Below, one piece after another: positions 1-10,988 of a stretch of 64,000 bases of DNA. The position numbers were made by a program, and so were the translations under genes. How positions within the stretch are numbered: position 1 is the first letter of the stretch; each line of letters starts with the position of its first letter. The notes beneath the pieces were generated by a model. That model made no database searches, was not told where the DNA came from, and was given only the letters and a program-made list of their open reading frames with translations. The stretch lies in assembly GCA_030710605.1 (NCBI GenBank), contig CP092876.1, forward strand, positions 61,814,115 through 61,878,114, given 5' to 3'. The stretch comes from Cordylochernes scorpioides (lineage: Eukaryota; Arthropoda; Arachnida; Pseudoscorpiones; Chernetidae).

Positions 1-359
1 ATTTTCATAAAATTTTTACTAATGTCTATAGTTTCTTACCTCAAAGGATTTTTTTTGTATTAGTTGTTTGTTAATACACTATTATCAATTATTTAGATTT
101 TGGACTTTTCTTTATTCACTAAATTCTCCCATTTCTCTATACATAAATTTTGTACATTTTCAGTGGCTGTCATCGCCTCTGTAATACCTTTTTACCGGTA
201 AGGTTGTATTTAAACAACAATCGACTGTGTAAATTTGATTTTTAAAACGGTCGAATTATCGGAAGTGTCGAATTATTGATAGTGTCGAATTACAGTTTGT
301 TATATGATAGGCTATAGTTCAGGACATCAAAACATTGTCAATCTATACTTTTAAAGTCT

Positions 360-409
360 CTGCAGGCCCTTTGGGTAAACCCTGGGCGTTGCCCGGGTCA
401 CTCGGCTAG
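360..409 (+). mobile_element. Helitron 3' terminus (5' end not identified)
   Basis: A GC-rich hairpin (CCTGGGC..GCCCGGG) is followed about 10 bases later by CTAG and then T. This is the classic Helitron 3' end, and it resembles the ends at 8418, 23261, 29404 and 29938. No matching TC 5' end was found in bases 1-360, so the element is either truncated or starts before the window. Confidence 0.6.
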
Positions 410-861
410 TTCATTTATATTATCATTATTATATATTATTTTATTTTGTGAAAATTGACTGATCGTCAATAAAATCATTTCAAATGTCAATGTCTCCCTC
501 TCTCTCTGAGAGAAGGGTTCAGTTTTTTCAATCACGACAATACAAGATTTCCGGCGTATCAGTGCATATCGACAGGTATAATTACAACACCAAGTACTTA
601 CCATATTTTAGTAGTAAGAAAGATTATATTGTCATGATAAGGAAAAAGAAACTCTCCCCTCAGCGAATTGTCTTTTATTCATAATAGAAGAATATGTACT
701 CTCAACAACAAGAATCTATGTTGATTCCTTTTATTTCTACATATATAAGTTATAATCAATTGGTTTGATATAGAAATTTCTTATGTTTTTCAAAGATACA
801 TTAATATGTTTATGATATTGTTTTGATATATGAACATTTCATGTTATTGAAGTCATGGACA
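410..861. other. AT-rich DNA, nothing recognised
   Basis: Only short chance ORFs overlap here on both strands. A CT-rich stretch lies near 490-515. No element ends or protein similarity seen. Confidence 0.5.
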
Positions 862-1150
862 TCATCTTAGAAAATATAATAAAACATTTTGTATCAAAAT
901 TGCTTTAATTTAGCTTTTGAAATATTTAGAACATTAAATGAGAAAAGTAATACCTTACTTGAGGCTTGAAGAAGAAAATAAAACAGAAAATATTTACATA
1001 TCTAGAGAAATTTTGAGCCAGCCAACGGGAAATAACAACAATAGATTTATATAGGGAAAGCGGCGATCTCTCGCAGTCGACCTTACAGAGTCATTTGTTT
1101 AGGAATTTATAATTTTAAAATAAAATATAATTTTCATATAACATATATAT
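862..1150 (+). repeat. Dispersed ~330-bp repeat family, copy 1 (diverged)
   Basis: Shares an ordered set of blocks with 4262-4590 (minus), 29985-30322 (plus) and 33998-34317 (plus): a TTGCTTTAATT block, a GCCAACGGGAAACAACAACAA block, a TATAGGGGAAGC block and an AT-rich end with AACATATATA. No coding capacity and no clear terminal inverted repeats. The class (SINE-like or MITE) is unknown. Confidence 0.55.
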
Positions 1151-1508
1151 ATATAAATTACTTGAAATGTTGAAGAATTTAACACGACGAAAGAAATATT
1201 TCTAACCAGCCTATGAAAAAGGGAAGTCTAAAGTGATTACATCCATCCTGATACTCTATCACGAACTTTTTGATCTGATGGATTTGTCAGTGAAGAATAA
1301 AAAATCCTTATAAAATATATATATTCATATAGAGAAAGAGCGCGCTATGCCCCACTAGGAAAACACTCACTCTTCATAGGTAAATTAAACATAGAAATAG
1401 AAGAAAGAAAGATCATTTCAAATATGTACAAGACTTAGTATGCGCAATTTAGTTTGATGGAGATATAGAAAATTTAACACAATATGTACAAAGAGTTGGT
1501 ATGCCAAT
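1151..1508. other. AT-rich DNA, nothing recognised
   Basis: No ORF of interest. A weak relative of the tandem unit at 1509-1900 may start near 1430 (ACACAATATGTACAAAGAG). Confidence 0.4.
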
Positions 1509-1900
1509 TTATTTTGATTGAATTGGCCCTAAAAGAACCAAACGAGCTTTAATGATCCGTTTAATTCTAAGATTAAAGCTGGTAGAGAGTATTTCCATCA
1601 GCGCTAATTGTATTTTATTTATATAAGAAAAATAATATGTACTCGCAACAACAAGGAATCTATGTTGATTGAATTGGCCCTCAAAGCACAAAATCAACTT
1701 AAATAATCCGTCTAATTCTAGGATTGAAGCTGGTAGAGGGTATCTTCGATCAGCGCGAATTGTATTTTATTTATATAATAATATGTACTCGCAACAACAG
1801 TTGATTGAATTGGCACTAAAATCACAAAACCAGCTTTAATGATCCGTCTAATGCTAGGCTTAAAGCTGGTAGAGAGAGTGTATCGTCTGGTTAGCCACCA
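1509..1900 (+). repeat. Degenerate tandem repeat, about 3 units of 100-155 bp
   Basis: Three copies of a block starting GATTGAATTGGCNCTNAAA, followed by a TTAATGATCCGTNTAATNCTA block and AAAGCTGGTAGAG, recur at about 1516, 1670 and 1804. ATATGTACTCGCAACAACA lies between them. The overlapping minus-strand ORFs reflect this repetition, so I do not call a gene. Confidence 0.7.
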
Positions 1901-1933
1901 ATTTCTGGAAATTGCCATCAGGGAGTTTGTCAA

Positions 1934-2368
1934 ACTTCAATTCGATAGTTATTCGATAAATAATTTAGAAGCTTCTTTTATGTCGTCGTGGGATGGGGAG
2001 GATTTTGTCTGAAAAATTACATTCTTAATGTTTGCTCGACTGTGAAAGTAACTTTAAGGCGCCAACACTTTACTCGGTGAAATAAATCATTCCCTTCTTA
2101 GCACTTTAATTAAACCTTGATTGAATTCTCGTCGTAGCATCAAAACTGTCAATAGAAAAACTCGGCTTTTTATAAACGATGTCTTTTTATAAATTTTTCT
2201 TCTGCCTCTGTTTCTTTTTTTTGCCTCAAACTCCGCTAAACTACCTAAATGTTTAGAAAACTACATCGCTTGATTTAATAAGATATTAGGCGAACTATCT
2301 AAGGCTATTGATATTTTTCATTTGAATATTCAAACTTTAAAAGTCAATGAAATAATGATACGAAATAT
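1934..2368. other. AT-rich DNA, nothing recognised
   Basis: No repeat pairing, element end or coding signal recognised. Confidence 0.4.
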
Positions 2369-2370
2369 AT

Positions 2371-2551
2371 AAAGTTGTTCCAAAAGATCGTGTTTTTCTT
2401 AAATGGTTGTTTTTCCTATTACATGGCGAATAATATTATTACGGCGAATACATAATAAGATTATACATAATACAAAGACATTATACATAACGGCGAATAA
2501 TATTGGTATTTCAATTTTTGCAAGTGTTTACGAAATTTTGGGACAACCTTG
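2371..2551. mobile_element. Short mariner-type MITE (about 181 bp) flanked by TA
   Basis: The left end AAAGTTGTTCCAAAAGATCG and the right end read in reverse (CAAGGTTGTCCCAAAATTTC) form imperfect terminal inverted repeats of about 24 bp, with TA on both sides (2369-2370 and 2552-2553). The inside is AT-rich and non-coding. TA targets and short TIRs suit Tc1/mariner mobilisation. Confidence 0.65.
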
Positions 2552-2825
2552 TATAATTTAAATTTTCAGAAAAATTATGTTTTTTTCTCGCATATATTAA
2601 AGCATTATCGTGGCCCTCGTAGAGTTTTAAAATTTTCATACCGTATTGTGTTTGCTAATAGTTTACCTTATTTATACAATAACGCGTTGTGTACAAATCA
2701 TTTAAAACTGCAGCTTCGTATGATTTGCGCGTATTAAAAACCTAAAGTTTATATACAAATAAAAATGTATATACTCGTAGATTGTCAAATTATAAAAGGT
2801 ATTAATTAAATATAGTATTGAAACG

Positions 2826-3020
2826 TAGAAAATTAGGAAAGACAAACTTCAGGATGACACGGTAATTTATTTTAGGCACAGGCATCATTTCGAATTGTAA
2901 AATACAAGAGAAAGAATGTAGGAAGTTTACGCAAAGTAACAAAATATATGAAAATCATAATAAAAATATATATTTGGCTGATAAAATAATAAATATTTTG
3001 CTGCAATATAACTGCACGGT
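2826..3020 (+). repeat. Helitron-derived internal segment, copy a
   Basis: Begins with GTAGAAAATTAGGAAAGACA and a CAGGATGACACGG block. Both are also in the Helitrons at 7731-8418, 28711-29404 and 29437-29938. It repeats in similar form at 3410-3600, together with downstream GAAGTTTAC and TTTGCTNCAATAT blocks. No Helitron ends were found, so this is a fragment or a related element. Confidence 0.5.
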
Positions 3021-3409
3021 TATCTCTATTGTCAAAATTCCAAATTCTGTTTACCTATATCATCTTAACGTTACTGTATATGTGCTGAAAAGGGTCTACT
3101 TTAATTAAATCCAATTCTTGATTAAGCAAACACACAAATGGCGTTATGCTCGATTTGTCTATATTTATTTGATGTCTATAAGCCTTATTTGTGATTTATT
3201 AGCAGTGTGTGGTGTCCTAAGCATATATTTATCAAAACATAGACACATCCTTATACTTGCTATTGATTTATCTTCCTTATTTTACATTAATTTCTCTCCT
3301 CGAAATATTTGAATTTTCTGGGAATTAAGGGCGTCATTTTCCGATGTACTTCCAGACTATGTTTAATGAGCGTAAACACATTTTCACTGTATTACCTGCA
3401 TATTTCCAC
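3021..3409. other. AT-rich DNA, nothing recognised
   Basis: Two short open frames (3118-3312 and 3309-3500) have low-complexity hydrophobic content and no recognisable domain. I treat them as chance ORFs. Confidence 0.4.
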
Positions 3410-3600
3410 GTGGAAAATTAGGAAAGACAAATTTCAGAATTACACAGCAATTTATTTAAAGCAAGAGCAAACTATGAATGATAAAAAAGATAAGCAATGA
3501 GGGAAGTTTACATATAGTAGCAAAATATAAACATAAAATATAATACTATGTAAATAAAATAATAAATACTTTGCTACAATATTTGTAAACTGTTCCCTAT
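3410..3600 (+). repeat. Helitron-derived internal segment, copy b
   Basis: Second copy of the block at 2826-3020 (GAAAATTAGGAAAGACAAAT start, then CAATTTATTTA, GGGAAGTTTACATA and TTTGCTACAATAT). The pair suggests a local duplication or two neighbouring fragments of one family. Confidence 0.5.
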
Positions 3601-3676
3601 AAAACGTATGTAGTATTTAACTGAAAATAACATTATATATATAGAATTTACTCAAATGTGGATTACTATATAAATA

Positions 3677-3835
3677 GATCTAAAGAGACAAGGGTCGCCT
3701 CTCCTGTCAAAATAGACGTTTAAAACCAGACGCCATCTATTGACCGTCGCTGCAACTAGCGGCCTCGGTCAATAGATGGCGTCTGGTTTTAGACGTCTAT
3801 TTTGACGGGAGAGGCAACCCTTGTCTCTTTAGATC
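3677..3835. repeat. Long palindrome (foldback element), arms about 69 bp
   Basis: GATCTAAAGAGACAAGGGT at 3677 pairs with ACCCTTGTCTCTTTAGATC ending at 3835, and the arms continue inward to TGACC/GGTCA with only a few mismatches around a 21-nt loop (3746-3766). It is GC-richer than its surroundings. Such a hairpin could be a MITE or foldback element. No coding content. Confidence 0.85.
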
Positions 3836-3839
3836 AATT

Positions 3840-4261
3840 TCCTCCCGGCAAAATTCCCGTCTATATATAAATAGAATTACCAAATATAACATTAGAACGG
3901 TCAAGTAGATTAAAGTAACCAGAAGGCTGCCATTACTGATGTCTGCTGTATCAGGCTATCCCAATAATATTTTTAACTTACAAGGAAAGTTGGAATTATT
4001 TTAATAAAAAAGAGACCTCGTTGAGATTATTACAAATCTAGATTATATAAAGCCTTGTTTTATAAGAAAATCTAAAAAGTTAATTGAACACACAGTGAGA
4101 GAGAGAGATTGAGATTGAAACTAATTTTATTATATAATTTATATAAGGTTATATAATGTTAAATACAATTATATAAAAAGATAAGGATAAAAATAATACA
4201 ATGAAGAAATATATGTGGATAAAAAATAAATATAAATATATGAAATAATTGATAAATATAC
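3840..4261. other. AT-rich DNA, nothing recognised
   Basis: Includes a short GA-rich tract near 4095-4110. No gene or element ends seen. Confidence 0.4.
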
Positions 4262-4590
4262 ATATATATAAATGTTATATTAAAATATTATTTTATTTTA
4301 AATTATAATTTCATAGATTCAAATACTCTGCTAAATCGACCGCCAGAAGTCACTCTTCCCCTATAAAAACTCGTTGTTGTTTTATCCCAATGGCCAGCTC
4401 AAAACTTTTGTACATTATGTAAAAAATCTTTTGTTTTCCTTATTCTACTCGCCTTAAGCCAGGCATTACTTTTACCAAATTATGTCTTTTATACATTCCT
4501 TAGCTCAATTAAAGCAACCTCTGATCAAAAGCATTATTTTTTTTATTTTAAGATTTTTAACCACGACTGCATTACCATAGCATAACCTTA
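4262..4590 (-). repeat. Dispersed ~330-bp repeat family, copy 2
   Basis: The reverse complement matches 33998-34317 and 29985-30322 in the same block order, including GGTAATGCAGTCGTGGTTAA, TTAAGGCGAGTAGAATAAGG and the CTCTGGCGGTCGATTTA-like block. Ends next to a TATA-rich tract. Confidence 0.75.
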
Positions 4591-4724
4591 ACAATTCTAA
4601 AATACAACAGAAATCATTCATCTTTTATTTATAACATATATATATATTTTTTTTTTCAAAAATAGAGCAATCTATTAATAAATATTCAATTAAAATGTTG
4701 TTGACACACATTAATATGTTATAA

Positions 4725-4812
4725 TACCTTGATAAAGGTTGGCGTTCAGCCAACTGAAATATTGGTAAAATAAATGATATTTTGACCCAATATATGCTTT
4801 TTTAATTAGAAA
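4725..4812 (+). repeat. Foldback-family arm (GATAAAGGTTGGCGTTCAGCC type)
   Basis: Carries CTTGATAAAGGTTGGCGTTC, an AGCCAACTGAAATATTGG block and CCAATATATGC. These match one arm of the palindrome at 39464-39667 and the copy at 6443-6530. Confidence 0.7.
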
Positions 4813-5076
4813 GAAATATATATAGAACGACGCTTAACAAGTTTTACCTTAGGGATACCTTAGGGATGAAGTATTAAAAGGATGAATTGTGAAGAGTAAT
4901 GATGAACGAAAAAATAAAAGTATCCAGAGATCCCTGGAATAGTTGTTATTTCTCCTTAGAATAATTAAAATTACGATTTTTCGTTCTGTAAAAAGAAACA
5001 TTTGCGGTAAACTTGTTAAATGTCGTTCTTTAATCATAGCAGCATTATATTGTATTACATATATATATATATATAT

Positions 5077-5570
5077 TAAAAATAAAGAAGGCATTTTCTG
5101 ACCACGAGCGCATGAGCTTTTTAGATGGCAGAGCGCCATCTAGTGAAGCAAAAATAAACTAAACGTCTATTTAGCTTGCTCCGTGATATTTGGCCAACTC
5201 AACTTTTAATATCAACACCTGACCCACTTATCTTTTATTTTTTTCTATTGTTTTTTCATGTGTTAAGCGTATTTATACAAATTTGACCTTAAATACCCAT
5301 TTCTTGGTTTCTCAAGAAGCTTCTGGGACAAAATATATTTTTGGAGGCAGTGGTTACAGCCTACTCCACGCTAAAGAGCGCCAACAGCGCGAAACGCGTT
5401 CGTGGATGGCTTTTTTTGATTTATCAAGAAATTGGGTTGGCCATATATCACGGAGCAAGCTAAATAAACGTTTAGTTTATTTTTGCGCCACTAGATGGCG
5501 CTCTGCGATCTAAAATGCACATGTGCTTGTGGTCAGGAAATGCCTTCTTTATTTTATTATCAACACCTGA
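5077..5570. mobile_element. Inverted-repeat element (~490 bp, arms ~125 bp)
   Basis: The left arm (5077-5205, with AATAAAGAAGGCATT, AGAGCGCCATCTAGTG, AAATAAACTAAACG and TAGCTTGCTCCGTGATAT) is repeated inverted at about 5437-5570. The centre (5206-5436) has no intact ORF. Matching arms also flank the Tc1-like element at 18140-19800, and 13225-13290 resembles part of the centre. Class unknown: a non-autonomous TIR element is likely. Confidence 0.7.
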
Positions 5571-6442
5571 CCCACTTATCTTTTATTTTTCATTGTTTTT
5601 TCATATATATTTATAATATATACAATATCTTTATTGGTGACGCCCAGAGAGAGAATGATTGAACATATGATGTCATATGAGTAAAGGAAAAATAAAAAAT
5701 CAAAGTAATTTCGGCACAATGCTAACAAAAAACTTCCATTGGTGGAATGAAAGGATACGTTTTCAAAGCTACATTAGAGCTAATAACCCTCTTCAGAGGA
5801 AAATTATTGGTTTTTCTTTAATCTAATTTCCCAATTTTTCAAAAGACTTCGCTTGCCAAAAAAACACTATCAACCTCGAGGGAATATGCGTCAACGCCTT
5901 AATCCATTTAATGACAAAAAATATTCAGAAAATTTTAAAACTTCGACCCAATTAATAAATTTCTGTATTTAAACTCCTTTATACAAAATATTACTTGCTA
6001 AACTACTTGAAAGGTTGATTTATTTTTTAGGAATATTCAAATTTTGATGATGTACTGGCCAAATTAATGGTATCATACTTGAGGTTATATATTTTTATTT
6101 GGTATTTTATAGAAAGTTAAACATATGCAAGCAAACCTATTCATTTATTTTTAATTTATTTTCAAATATGTTAATAGATACATATATTTTTACCTTTTTT
6201 TAATGAAATTTTGATGGTTTATATTTTATGTATTTATTACAAATATTTCAAAATATAGGATATACCTAACTGTTTTTTTTTCTACTTTAATATTTTAAAA
6301 GAGTTAACTAATTCTGATTGTAATTTTTATTATTTTTTTTATGAGCAAATTTCCCCCATCTATACTTTGTATTTTTTTGAAATTATTTCAACTGTGATAT
6401 TATAAAATTATGCGGCGCTAGGATTGTTTATACAAAAAGGTA
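5571..6442. other. AT-rich DNA, nothing recognised
   Basis: Begins with a second copy of the ATCAACACCTGACCCACTTA block that follows the left arm at about 5210. Otherwise AT-rich and non-coding. Confidence 0.4.
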
Positions 6443-6530
6443 ATGCCTTGATAAAGGTTGGCGTTCAGCCAACCGAAATATTGGCAAATATATATTCTAT
6501 TCAATCCAATATATGTCTTTAAATTATCTA
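6443..6530 (+). repeat. Foldback-family arm, second copy
   Basis: TGCCTTGATAAAGGTTGGCG, then a CAGCCAACCGAAATATTGGC block and CCAATATATG, as at 4725-4812 and in the palindrome at 39464-39667. Confidence 0.7.
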
Positions 6531-7339
6531 ATTCATTTATTTATACAGTGATTATCCTAAAGAGGAATGAAAATACTCTTTAAAAACACGAAAATAATTT
6601 TTCGAAAACATTTAAAGTTTGAATAGTAGATATTTGCCTACATATTAATATATTAAATTAATATGGATGAAAAAAAAAACTTTTGAAATATTTAGCACAG
6701 TGATTGCTTTGAATTGTCCTTTCTACCAATCAGTTTCGATATTATTTTGTTTTGAATATATTAAATGAATGACTATCCCGCAAGTTTTTGAATACCTCAG
6801 TGATTGATTCTGTTGAAATCGTTTGCTGGTTTAATAGTTTTTCTGAAAAAAAAACATTACATAAACGAAATTCCAATGTTTTTATCTTTGCACAATACGT
6901 GACGGCGACTCTTTATCAATACAAATTTCAAAAATTAATTTTCATCTTCATGAAAATTTAATTAATTACCGGAATATCGGACGTAAAAGTAAAAAGAACA
7001 AAATTTAGACCGTGTGGACTTCCATTCATCTACTTGAGAACTAAAAAATTTGGTTGAAACAACAAGCATATAGTATTATTATCTAACTTCCCTATAATTT
7101 AATCTAAAATCAACATCGTTATTGACCCAAGAGATTTAAAAACGGAAAGAGAGAGAGATTCTACAAATTGTTATATTGTGTAATATTGTTATAATGTGAG
7201 AAAGCCAATAAACTATGCTGTAATATAAAGATAGAAATGGGCTGCTGTAGAGACCCAAAGAACAATAGATGATAACGATGAAGATATTAAAGAGATCGAT
7301 TCCCTGAGTGCCGAACATCTGTATTAATACATCAGGTAG
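6531..7339. other. AT-rich DNA, nothing recognised
   Basis: The minus-strand ORF at 7136-7348 is hydrophobic and low-complexity. It is not supported as a gene. Confidence 0.4.
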
Positions 7340-7730
7340 TTGTAGCAATATCTCTACATGGAGGAATTTCTTCCTATCTTGTTATTCCAATGAACATCCC
7401 TGTAGCAATTTATCCTCCTTCAGATAAAACCTATTGTTCATCCTATTTTATACACCTGAGCTTATGACTCCTTGTAGCAATTTCTCTTCTATTAGATAGG
7501 GTTCTTGCTTATTTTATACAATTATTAAGCATATGCGTCCTAGGATAAATGTCTATACCGTTAAATAAGACTTCTTGTTCATACCTTTTTATACAAATGA
7601 ATATTTGTATCCCTTTATCAATATTTATACTGTTAGATAGGACTTATTTTCCATCTTATTTCATACAAATGTACTTATGCGTCCTGGGATCAATGCCTAC
7701 GCCGTTAAATAAACTTCTTGTTCATACTTA
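7340..7730 (+). repeat. Degenerate ~72-bp minisatellite, left part
   Basis: About five units, each starting near TCCTNNNNNAAT with CTGTTAGATAGG- or CCGTTAAATAAG-like middles and TTTTATACAAATG ends. The array is split by a Helitron at 7731 and resumes at 8419 (ATGAACATATGCGCCCCTCT). A related repeat lies at 12217-12525, so the whole 7.3-12.5 kb block may be one satellite locus. Confidence 0.75.
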
Positions 7731-8418
7731 TCTATATATATATAATTAATTGTCTGTCTGTATGTTTGTACTCTATAGATTCAAAAACCATACATCCAAT
7801 CGCCGTGAAATTTTGGGATATTATTAGGAATATCCCCGGGAAGAGTTTTAAAATAATTTCTTGAATAGCTTGAATATCCTTAGAGTTATATGCAGATTTA
7901 TAGATTCAACTCGCAAGCAGTGCCCCCATTGCGACGATGATAACAATTTTTTCATCACTAAGTTTATTATCTTAAAGATTATTCATCAAATGTAATATTT
8001 TCTACCTATTAATTGCGCACAAGTCAAAGTTAGTTTTATCATTTATCTACAACATATATATTGGGAGAATAGATAAAATGATGATTTTGTAAGGTAGAAA
8101 ATTAGGAAAGACAAAATTCAGGATAAAACGGCAATTTGTTTAAGACAAGAATAATGATAACAATTCCAAGGCAAGATACTATTACTTTAACTTCCAATTA
8201 CCAAGGGAACCAATTAATATTGATTTTATTCAAATTATCAAGTATTTTTCAAGGGACCGGGAAAAAATGTTCACTTTATCGAGAGATTTAAATTTACGAG
8301 TTTCAAATTATCAAAATATATCTTTTTTTATAAGTTTATAGAGAATTGTTTTAACAAATGTTCGTTATACAAACCTTTACTCGGGTAAAACCCTGGCGAA
8401 GCCGGGTACATCCGCTAG
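7731..8418 (+). mobile_element. Non-autonomous Helitron H1
   Basis: The 5' end TCTATATATATA follows an A at 7730. The 3' end is a GCGAAGC hairpin, then TACATCCG and CTAG (8415-8418), followed by T. This is insertion between A and T without target duplication, as expected for Helitrons. The interior shares the GTAGAAAATTAGGAAAGACA block with the copies at 28711 and 29437. No Rep/helicase ORF. Confidence 0.88.
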
Positions 8419-8769
8419 TTCTATATAAATGAACATATGCGCCCCTCTATCAATGTCTATACTAGTAAATTAAATTTAATTGCCATCTATCGTCAAAACT
8501 TTACACAAATAAATTTACTGGCAATGCGTTTCTTTTAAATATCATCAAATATTATCTCTACATACCTTACTGCAATGATATGAGTTATTGAATGAGAGGG
8601 CTTGGCTCATCAGTAGTGAACCCTCTCAGCGGTTTCGCCAATATAATCTCTAGCCCGCTTTACTATTGTATTGGATTGGTTTGGAGTATCCCTGTATTTT
8701 CTATGGAAGGTAGCTTAGGGGTGTTTAATGAAATATGGACATAAGCTTCTAGGTCTGTAGAGGTACATA
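8419..8769 (+). repeat. Tandem ~377-bp unit A, left part (split by Tigger)
   Basis: After a last piece of the 72-bp minisatellite, sequence from about 8460 matches 11745-12075 closely (TTGCCATCTATCGT, GAGAGGGCTTGGCTCATCAG, GAACCCTCTCAGCGG). Unit A is interrupted at 8770 by the Tigger element and continues at 11674. Confidence 0.85.
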
Positions 8770-10583
8770 CAGTATAACTCCTCAAATTCGGAAAGCTTGG
8801 GGCGCAAGGTATTCCGAATTTGAGGATTTTCCGAATTTGAGAGAGTTAGATTTGTGAATATTTATGTGGCATAAATAGGCATTTAGATGACTGAGACAAA
8901 GATTTTGAAGCATATGAACAATTTTAGGTTGAATATAATATGTACATTACATAATTTTAATTACGATTTTTAATCAAATGTTCCTTGACTTTTATGAGTT
9001 TTGAGCATGAAACCGATGAAAAATAGTAAAATATTTTATTATGTATGTAATGCAATTGATGGCCAAGTAAGTTATGGCTTGGCAAAGAAGTTTCTGATTG
9101 TTGTCTGTTTCTTTGGCTTGTTTAACAAAGCTTCTTCTTCTCTCATAAGCATAGTTCGAAGACTATTGATGGTGTTGTAGCTTGCAAGCATTTCTGGTTC
9201 AGTGCGCTTTTCCAAATATTTTAATGCAACATCCAAACTTTTCAACGCTTCGCATCTTGGAACATCCGGCTCCAAACTGTCTTCAGAAGTTGAGGAACTA
9301 TCATCAGAACTGCAGATTTACATTTTTTCACTCAAAACAGCTTCAACTATATCATCATTGCTAAGAACATTGTGACCTGGATCATCAAGGTCTATATCGA
9401 TCCATTCATTAATGCTTTCTTGATTTACTTCAATTCTAGCTCTTTGAAATAATTGCTCCAGCCGTCTAATTTCTTGTTCAGATTCATCCTCGGATAATTG
9501 TAATGCATCACCTGCTGTTTCCAAATCTGAATTATTTTTGTGTTCAAGCAAAATCTTCCATCCATTTCTTATTGTAGAAGATTTTAATTCATCCCAAGAA
9601 TTTCCAAAATTGAATACCGCTTTCTTGATGTCGTACTTTTTTAAATTAGAAAAAGTTTGTTCACCCACAGAGTTATTTGGCTGATCTGCATCACTTGAAA
9701 ATACTAAACAACTTTCTAACTGTCTTCGTTTATACAACCTTTTGAAGGCAACAATATTTCCCTGGTCCATAGGCTGCAATACAGATGTATTAGGTGGTAA
9801 AAACTTGCATTTAATGTTGCCGTCATTACTGCTCAGCTCTGTTGGATGAGCAGGAGAATTATCAACTAGTAGTAACGCTTTTACTTGATCTGGAGCAACT
9901 CTTAACTTATTTTCTTGAAAATTGCGAACTTCTTTATGAACCGTTTAAAAAACCATTCACTAAAAATGCTTTGATTAAACCAAGCCTTGTGTGAAGAATA
10001 GTAATGGACAGGCAATCGATCAATGATGTTTTTGATTGCTCTTGGACGTTTTGATTTTCCAACAACAGCCAAAACATTTTTATATGAAGCGTCTGCATTT
10101 GCACAAAGTAAAACAGAGAGTCGATCTTTGGATTGCTTATGACCACTAGCGCTGTTTGCATTTTTGACTTGAGAATTATCGGGTAATGACTTCCAGTAAA
10201 CTCTTGTTTCGTCAGCATTATAAATTTGGAACTGTTCATACTTTTCTTCAGTCATTAGTTCGTGAAAATCATCTTTAAAGCGATTAGCTGCATCTTCGCC
10301 AGCACTCAATGCTTCCCCGACAACTTTTTTATTTTTCAAATTATGTCTGGCTCTGTATCGTGACAACCATCCACCACTAGCTTTAAAAGTGGGATTATTC
10401 AATTTTGATGCAAAATGACTGGCAGCTGTTTGGAGTTCAATACCACGAATAGGAACCCCTGATAATCTCTGACTTTCGTACCAGATGTTAACTGCTTTAT
10501 CAACATTTTCGTATAACGGATTTTTTACTTGAGAAAACCTTTTGACATCTTTTTCGGTAGAATCAACAAACTTTGTAAGTTTA

Positions 10584-10988
10584 AGTAGAACTGCTCTTCA
10601 CAGAAGGTTAATAACGAGTTTACAAGGTGGGAAGAGGAGCTTCTTTTTATTAGCATGCACACAAGCTTTCGGACATATCGTCCTTCATCAGGTAAGAGTA
10701 ATAAACGCGCTGAGGATCCATATATACACAAAGCTGAAAAGAAAATTTACATAACTGCAAAAGATAAAAGTATTTAAAGATATAAAAATAAGAATCAAAT
10801 ATGCTAAAAAGAATATAGGAATTAAATGCTAATAAATCTGGACTAAGTACATATGCACTATGAATGGTGTTAATCAAGGGCAGGTAAATGCAACCTATGG
10901 CTATTCACACAACATATGGTATTGTTCCGGTATATCTATATGCCTGTTGATGCTGTTTGTTTTTATTGACACAAATGCCTCTAGTAAG
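10584..10988 (-). mobile_element. 5'-truncated Penelope-like element inserted in the Tigger gene
   Basis: A 12-bp direct repeat (TTTGTAAGTTTA at 10572-10583 and 10989-11000) flanks 405 bp of foreign DNA. On the minus strand the insert begins with the last ~28 codons of a PLE protein (ending NRHIDIPEQYHMLCE, stop at 10901-10903). These align with the C terminus of the PLE at 43944-46232 (NRKIDLPDIYQILYK). A 3' UTR follows, then a hammerhead-type core, then AATAAAAAGAAG and CTCCTCTT blocks shared with the 3' end of the 43944 element. This is a target-primed retroposition product with 5' truncation. Confidence 0.9.
10667..10692 (-). ncRNA. Hammerhead-ribozyme-type core in the PLE 3' region
   Basis: The minus strand reads CTGATGA (conserved core), A, GGAC, a 5-nt loop, GTCC (stem II), then GAAA. 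GC...GC and UA follow as a possible short stem III with a UH cleavage site. PLEs are known to carry hammerhead motifs in their terminal repeats. I did not model stem I, so catalytic activity is not claimed. Confidence 0.7.

Noticed and set aside
5745-5815. CTGAAGA ... GAAAACG on the minus strand as another hammerhead
   Set aside because: The presumed stem II pairs poorly and there is no PLE sequence around it.
9182-9364. Plus-strand ORF over the Tigger C terminus
   Set aside because: It is the antisense of the transposase tail, with no independent evidence.
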